DNA from: Acidobacteriota bacterium
Lineage (GTDB): Bacteria > Acidobacteriota > Vicinamibacteria > Vicinamibacterales > Fen-181
Assembly (NCBI GenBank): GCA_003170135.1
Contig: PMZR01000133.1
Location: 61,963-102,001 of the forward strand
Length of the DNA: 40,039 nt
Direction of reading: 5' to 3'
The translations under genes were made by a program, and so were the position numbers. Each line of letters begins with the position of its first letter. The stretch's first letter is position 1. Shown piece after piece: positions 36,432-40,039 of the stretch. Under the pieces are notes generated by a model. That model was not told the DNA's origin, made no database searches, and saw only the letters and a list, made by a program, of their open reading frames with translations.

Positions 36432-36912
36432 AACCAGGAGCCGATTGCCCTGGGCGTCGACCTCGCGATGCAAAGCGCCACCAAGTACCTGAACGGGCAC
36501 AGCGACGTGACGGCGGGCATGATCGCCGGCGCGCGCACCCGGGTCGACCCGATCGATCTGATGCGGCGTACGCTCGGGACGGTGCTCGATCCGCAGGCCG
36601 CGTACGCGATGGCGCGGGGCCTGAAAACGCTGCCGGTTCGCATCGAGCGCCACAACCGGAACGCTGCCGCGGTGGCGCGGTTCCTCGAGGCACACCCCCG
36701 TGTGGCGCGCGTGTTCTATCCGGGGTTGCCGTCGCACCCGGATCACGAGGTCGCGATGCGGCAGATGAGCGGCTTTGGCGGGATGGTGACCTTCGATGTG
36801 GACGGCGGGCTACGCGGACGAGGCGCTCCAACGCGCGGCGGTCACGCCCGCCATGGTGCGGCTGTCGATCGGACTGGAAGATCCGGAGGATCTGACCGCG
36901 GATCTGGCGTAG
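36432..36912 (+). pseudogene. Remnant of a Cys/Met-metabolism PLP enzyme (cystathionine gamma-synthase-like)
   Basis: The frame opens with QEPIALGVDLAMQSATKYLN, aligning with the strand and PLP-lysine motif SATKY of cystathionine gamma-synthase/lyase and O-acetylhomoserine sulfhydrylase. About 190 N-terminal residues are absent. It continues GHSDVTAGMIAG..., the HPRVARVFYPGLPSHPDHE block and GFGGMVTFDV to about 36809. Homology then jumps to another frame at 36811 (YADEALQRAAVTPAMVRLS, then IGLEDPEDLTADLA, stop TAG 36910-36912), with about 45 codons missing. It therefore has a 5' truncation, an internal deletion and a frameshift, and cannot make an active enzyme. The short-repeat array lies exactly at the 5' break. 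Confidence 0.85.
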
Positions 36913-36942
36913 GGCGCAGCAGCTTCCGGCGAACGAAACCGG

Positions 36943-37224
36943 CCGCAGATCTTCGCCGATTCTCACAGATTCGGACAGCAGGACTTCGACGCGCGGCCGG
37001 CAGAGCCGGCCGCGCGGGACAGCGAGGGCGGCAGGCAAACGAAGACTCCATTCGAGCCAGGGAGCCCTCGTTTGTCTGCCGCCCTCGCTGTCCCTGGCCG
37101 TCGCCTCGCGACGGCAGTCGAAGTCCTCGCCGCCCACGTACGCGCGGAAGCTGCGGTGCCCGTCGGCGACGCGCACGGCCACCCGTGTGAATCTGCATCT
37201 GCGAGAATCTGCGTGAATCTGCGG
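36943..37224. repeat. Large nested palindromic element (cruciform/cloverleaf-like)
   Basis: Outermost: CCGCAGAT...GATTCTCACAGATT words on the left (36943-36972) and their inverted counterparts CTGCGAGAATCTGCGTGAAT, ATCTGCGG on the right (37190-37224). Inside, stem AGGACTTCGAC (36980-36990) / GTCGAAGTCCT (37117-37127) encloses three hairpins: a perfect 11-bp stem 36991-37001/37005-37015; a 27-bp stem 37016-37042/37068-37094 with one G-T pair and a 25-nt loop; and a perfect 8-bp stem 37097-37104/37108-37115. It lies between the pseudogene and the convergent DHH gene. No ORF of convincing character and no T-tract are seen. Confidence 0.8.
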
Positions 37225-37269
37225 CTGACTGGCTGTGGGAGGGACGGCCGGCGGCAACGAAACGGGGGA

Positions 37270-38706
37270 TTACGACGCCCTGACGACTTCCTTCCGGCGC
37301 TCGGGCGCCTGGTGCTCGCGCAGGAAGGTCATCGCCATCTCCAGAATCCGGTCGTTCATCTCGGCGCTGCTCAGGTTTCCGTACTTCGCGCGGAACGCCG
37401 CCAGCGGCACGACAGCCTTCGCCATCGCGCGGTGGCCGCCGGCGCTGCCGATGTCGGCAAACCACTTGCGGACGAACTCGCCCGCGTTGCGGGAGTAACC
37501 GAGGTTCCTGACCGACACCACCAGGTTCTCGTTGACGATCCCCGAAATGATCGTCCATTTCACGTTCTCGAGCTGCAGGAAGAAGTCGGCCACGTACGGG
37601 ATCAGATCCTCGCGCGGCGCGGGGCCGATGAACGAACAGTACACCTGGTCGGCCATCCGACCCGCCTGCAGCGCCCTCATCACGTATTCGAGACGCTCGA
37701 GGGTGATCTCCGTCCCCTCCATCTTGCGGATGAGCGTGGCGTCGGCCAGCGGATACAGGAACGAGAAGGCTTCGAGATCGACGCGGTTGGCCTGGCGATT
37801 GAAGAAGAGTGTGTCTGACTTGATGGCGTAGAGCAACGCGGTCGCGGTCCGCTCCGAGATGTTGACGTCGACCGACCGCAGGTGCTCCGTCAGGATGGTC
37901 GACGTCGAGCCGTAGTCGGGGCGGATGTCCTTGAAGACGGCGCTGTATCCGGGTTGCTGCGGATGATGATCGATGACGAGGTCGACCCGGTTGAGGAGGC
38001 TGCCGAAATAGTGCGGCTGCACATCGACCATCGCGATGCGCTCGAATTCCCCGATCGTCTCGGCAGTGATGGCTTCGACGTGGATGTCCAGCAGGTTCGC
38101 CATCCGCAGGTTCTCCGGCCGCGTGACGCCCTGGATCGCGCCGAGAATGGCGGTGGCTTTCGTCCGCCTCAGCAGGTTCCGCAACGCCAGCCCGCTCGCC
38201 ATCGCGTCCGGATCGGGGTCGTTGTGCATCAGGATGAGGATGCGGTCGGCATCGCTGAAGTAGCGCTGGTACTGCTGAACCCGGGCGCGGGTCAGCGAAC
38301 GGCCGACTTCGGTCAGAAACGGCGGGCCGAACAGTTCGGTCATCGACAGGTAGGAGACGTCTGGAAACGCGGCGCGAATCTCGTCCTCGCGGCTGCCGGC
38401 CGGCCCGGTGCCCATGCCGAGCACGTAGATCAACGTGCCGCCCGCCGTACGAATCGCTTCCAGCACGTGCCGCAGCGTCTTGCGGCCGCTGTCCTCGACG
38501 ATGACGCAGGTGTTCGGGGAAAGATCCGCCTTCAGGTAGGTATCGGTGCGCCGGAGATCACCGCTGCTGGCGGTGAGCCCCGCTTCGTGGAGCCGGCGCG
38601 CCAATGGCCGGCTTTCCACGAGGAACTCGACTTCGAAGCTAGGCAGCAGGACCGAGTCGAGCATCCTGACGACCAGCTCCGATTGACAGACGGCCAGGCA
38701 CCTCAT
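37270..38706 (-). CDS. RCK-like N-domain / DHH-DHHA1 phosphoesterase
   Basis: A 478-residue protein from ATG 38706. Residues about 1-110 (MRCLAVCQSELVVRMLDS...) resemble a TrkA-N/RCK fold without a clear glycine loop. The DHH domain has motif I HNDPDPDAMASGLAL (161 on), D228 in MVDVQPHYFG, the DHH motif D246-H247-H248 (VIDHHPQ) and RPDYGSTSTILTEHL. The DHHA1 substrate-binding motif is GGHRAMAKAV (423 on). These residues fit a Mn-dependent phosphoesterase of the NrnA/GdpP kind, acting on nanoRNA, pAp or cyclic dinucleotides. The RCK-like module suggests a nucleotide or potassium link, which is inference. A TATAAT lies 52 nt upstream. The mRNA leader has a 6-bp hairpin (38726-38740). Confidence 0.82.
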   Translation of the reverse strand: MRCLAVCQSELVVRMLDSVLLPSFEVEFLVESRPLARRLHEAGLTASSGDLRRTDTYLKADLSPNTCVIVEDSGRKTLRHVLEAIRTAGGTLIYVLGMGTGPAGSREDEIRAAFPDVSYLSMTELFGPPFLTEVGRSLTRARVQQYQRYFSDADRILILMHNDPDPDAMASGLALRNLLRRTKATAILGAIQGVTRPENLRMANLLDIHVEAITAETIGEFERIAMVDVQPHYFGSLLNRVDLVIDHHPQQPGYSAVFKDIRPDYGSTSTILTEHLRSVDVNISERTATALLYAIKSDTLFFNRQANRVDLEAFSFLYPLADATLIRKMEGTEITLERLEYVMRALQAGRMADQVYCSFIGPAPREDLIPYVADFFLQLENVKWTIISGIVNENLVVSVRNLGYSRNAGEFVRKWFADIGSAGGHRAMAKAVVPLAAFRAKYGNLSSAEMNDRILEMAMTFLREHQAPERRKEVVRAS

Positions 38707-38757
38707 GTGTGGTTGTGGGCCTCTGGAGGCGTTCCGCCTCGAACGGCCCAATCCACC

Positions 38758-38763
38758 ATTATA
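38758..38763 (-). promoter_or_regulatory. -10 element for the DHH phosphoesterase gene
   Basis: TATAAT on the minus strand, 52 nt before the ATG, without a recognisable -35. It is divergent from the VWA-gene -10 30 nt away. Confidence 0.5.
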
Positions 38764-38791
38764 CGACGCGCGGACGGCCCATCCCTAGCGG

Positions 38792-38797
38792 TAGAAT
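38792..38797 (+). promoter_or_regulatory. -10 element for the VWA-protein gene
   Basis: TAGAAT, 78 nt before GTG 38875. No clear -35. The two divergent -10 elements share a 28-nt core region. Confidence 0.4.
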
Positions 38798-38874
38798 CGG
38801 GTGACCGGCGCGGTGTGGCTGCGGCGCGTGGCGGGATCCGTCATCGGCGCGCGGCCGGTCCCCTGGAGTGAGTG

Positions 38875-39798
38875 GTGAAGTCACTGGTGGTTGCGCTCAT
38901 CGCCGGCGTGCTGGCAGGCGCCCTGCCGGGTGCCCAGGTGCCGACCTTCAAAGGCGGCGTCGACCTGGTGAGCTTCTCGGTCACCGTGCTCGACAAACGC
39001 GGCAATTTCGTGACGGATCTGAAGGAGCCGGACTTCGAGGTCTACGAGGACGGCGCGAAACAGACGCTCAAGTATTTCGTCCCGGGGTCTCAACCAGACG
39101 ACGCCGCGCTTCCGCCGCTTCACCTCGGCGTTCTGTTCGACATCAGCGGCAGCATGGAAGAGGACATGACGCTGTCGCGCAGCGCGGCCATCAAGTTCCT
39201 CAAGACGCTCGATGATGCCGAGGACATGACGCTGGTCGATTTCGACACGGAAGTGCGGCTCGCACGCTACACGCACGCGGATTTCCCGAGTCTCGTCGAG
39301 CGCATTCGCAGCCGGAAGGCCGAGGGGTACACGGCGCTCTATGACGCCCTCGCCGTCTACCTGGACGGCGCGGTCACCGAGAACGGCCGCAAGGTCTTGG
39401 TGCTCTACACGGACGGGGGCGACAACGACAGCCACGTCAGCTTCGGCGACACGCTCACGCTCCTGCGCGCGTCCGACGTCGTCGTCTATTCGATCGGGTT
39501 CCTGCAGCACGCGGGCAGCGCGGCGACCGGCCTGCGGTCGCGCCTGCAGCAGCTGGCCGAACTGACCGGCGGACAGTCGTTCTTCCCGACGTCGATCAAG
39601 AGCCTCGACGGGGTGTACGAGAAGATCCGCGACGAAATCCGCGCCCAGTACGCGATGGGGTACGTCTCGACCAATCCCCGGCAGGACGGCCGCTGGCGCA
39701 AAGTCGACATCAAGGTCGTTCGCAACCTGCCCGCCGACGTTCGGATCCGGACGCGCAAGGGGTACTTCGCGCCCTACAAACCCGCGGCGGGCCGGTAG
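38875..39798 (+). CDS. Secreted VWA-domain protein (acidobacterial VWFA-related family)
   Basis: A 307-residue protein. GTG 38875 is preferred over GTG 38872 because GGAG then lies 6 nt upstream. The N terminus (KSLVVALIAGVLAGALPGA) is a signal peptide. Next comes the family's N-terminal domain, with VDLVSFSVTVLDKRGNFVTD and EPDFEVYEDGAKQTLKYF. The VWA domain has an intact MIDAS: D89-I-S91-G-S93, a threonine in EGYTALYDAL, and aspartates in TDGGDNDSH. The C-terminal IRAQYAMGYVSTNPRQDGRW and RTRKGYFAPY complete the pattern. This matches the VWFA-related family typical of Acidobacteria and is the main taxonomic clue. The function is unknown, presumably metal-dependent protein binding outside the cytoplasm. 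Confidence 0.9.
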   Translation: MKSLVVALIAGVLAGALPGAQVPTFKGGVDLVSFSVTVLDKRGNFVTDLKEPDFEVYEDGAKQTLKYFVPGSQPDDAALPPLHLGVLFDISGSMEEDMTLSRSAAIKFLKTLDDAEDMTLVDFDTEVRLARYTHADFPSLVERIRSRKAEGYTALYDALAVYLDGAVTENGRKVLVLYTDGGDNDSHVSFGDTLTLLRASDVVVYSIGFLQHAGSAATGLRSRLQQLAELTGGQSFFPTSIKSLDGVYEKIRDEIRAQYAMGYVSTNPRQDGRWRKVDIKVVRNLPADVRIRTRKGYFAPYKPAAGR

Positions 39799-39861
39799 GG
39801 TCGGCCTCGCGCCGCCCGCCTCGTCCCTCCTGAGCCACGCTCCCGGCATCTCGCGCAGTTG

Positions 39862-39870
39862 TGGTACGAT
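39862..39870 (+). promoter_or_regulatory. Possible extended -10 promoter for uvrB
   Basis: TGGTACGAT (-10 TACGAT at 39865-39870 with TGn), 23 nt before the uvrB ATG. No -35 is seen. Confidence 0.4.
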
Positions 39871-39893
39871 CGAGGATTGGTTGTCGACCCTCC

Positions 39894-40039
39894 ATGGCAT
39901 CAGTACACGATCGCTTCAAACTGGTATCGGACTTCGAGGTTCGCGGCGACCAGGCCCGCGCCATCGACGAGCTTGCCGAGGGACTGGACCGCGGCGACAA
40001 GCACCAGGTGCTGCTCGGCGTGACCGGTTCGGGCAAGAC
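39894..40039 (+). CDS. uvrB: Excinuclease ABC subunit B, N-terminal fragment (cut by window end)
   Basis: The first 48 residues of UvrB, the damage-verifying helicase of nucleotide excision repair. FKLVSDFEVRGDQARAIDEL and the Walker A start LLGVTGSGK(T) match the family closely. The ATG at 39894 gives a short normal N terminus. No strong Shine-Dalgarno is present. The rest lies beyond the window. Confidence 0.93.
   Translation, partial: MASVHDRFKLVSDFEVRGDQARAIDELAEGLDRGDKHQVLLGVTGSGK

Noticed and set aside
36913..37190. Continuation of the 36468 frame as a coding region (to 37190)
   Set aside because: After the frameshift it is Arg/Gly-rich read-through across the palindromic element. The true homologous C terminus is in another frame and stops at 36912.

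Overview
The window is about 40 kb of dense, GC-rich bacterial chromosome with 31 protein-coding genes (icd and uvrB are cut by the window edges) and one clear pseudogene. The best taxonomic clue is the secreted VWA protein at 38875-39798, which matches the VWFA-related family known mainly from Acidobacteria. With the high GC and the gene content this suggests Acidobacteriota, possibly Vicinamibacteria. That placement is an inference from protein families only.

Region 1 (1-7746) is a TCA-cycle block: icd (partial), mdh, convergent sdhCAB on the minus strand, then sucC and sucD. sdhC and sucC are divergent and each has a recognisable sigma70-type promoter. Region 2 (7865-12895) holds an unusual membrane-anchored MutS-like ATPase and korAB, a ferredoxin-dependent 2-oxoglutarate oxidoreductase that would supply succinyl-CoA to SucCD. 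Region 3 (12942-17408) has ndk, a DUF2905 membrane peptide, a gamma-carbonic-anhydrase-like protein, hisS and aspS. Region 4 (17488-25491) is the run phoH-ybeY-corC-like-era-recO-glyQ-glyS (ribosome maturation, repair, tRNA charging). In it glyQ appears to start at a CTG codon. Region 5 (25588-31835) has ppdK with a lysine-rich N-terminal tail, a strong terminator, mutL, and a membrane-anchored trypsin-like protease behind a long folded leader that resembles a GEMM (c-di-GMP-I) riboswitch. Region 6 (31910-40039) has rarA and a SpoU methyltransferase on the minus strand, greA, a patatin-like membrane protein lacking its catalytic serine, a decayed PLP-enzyme gene, a large cruciform-like palindromic element, an RCK-like/DHH/DHHA1 phosphoesterase, the VWA protein and the start of uvrB.

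The most striking unexplained feature is not a gene. Most same-strand gaps carry a short array of degenerate 6-9 nt direct repeats ending just before the next start codon. The arrays fall into a few word families that recur at distant loci. Most gaps with a good promoter (sdhC/sucC, korA, ndk, greA, uvrB) lack them. Some arrays run into the last codons of the upstream gene, and one sits where the pseudogene lost its 5' half. No tRNA, rRNA, CRISPR array, intact transposon or phage gene was seen.
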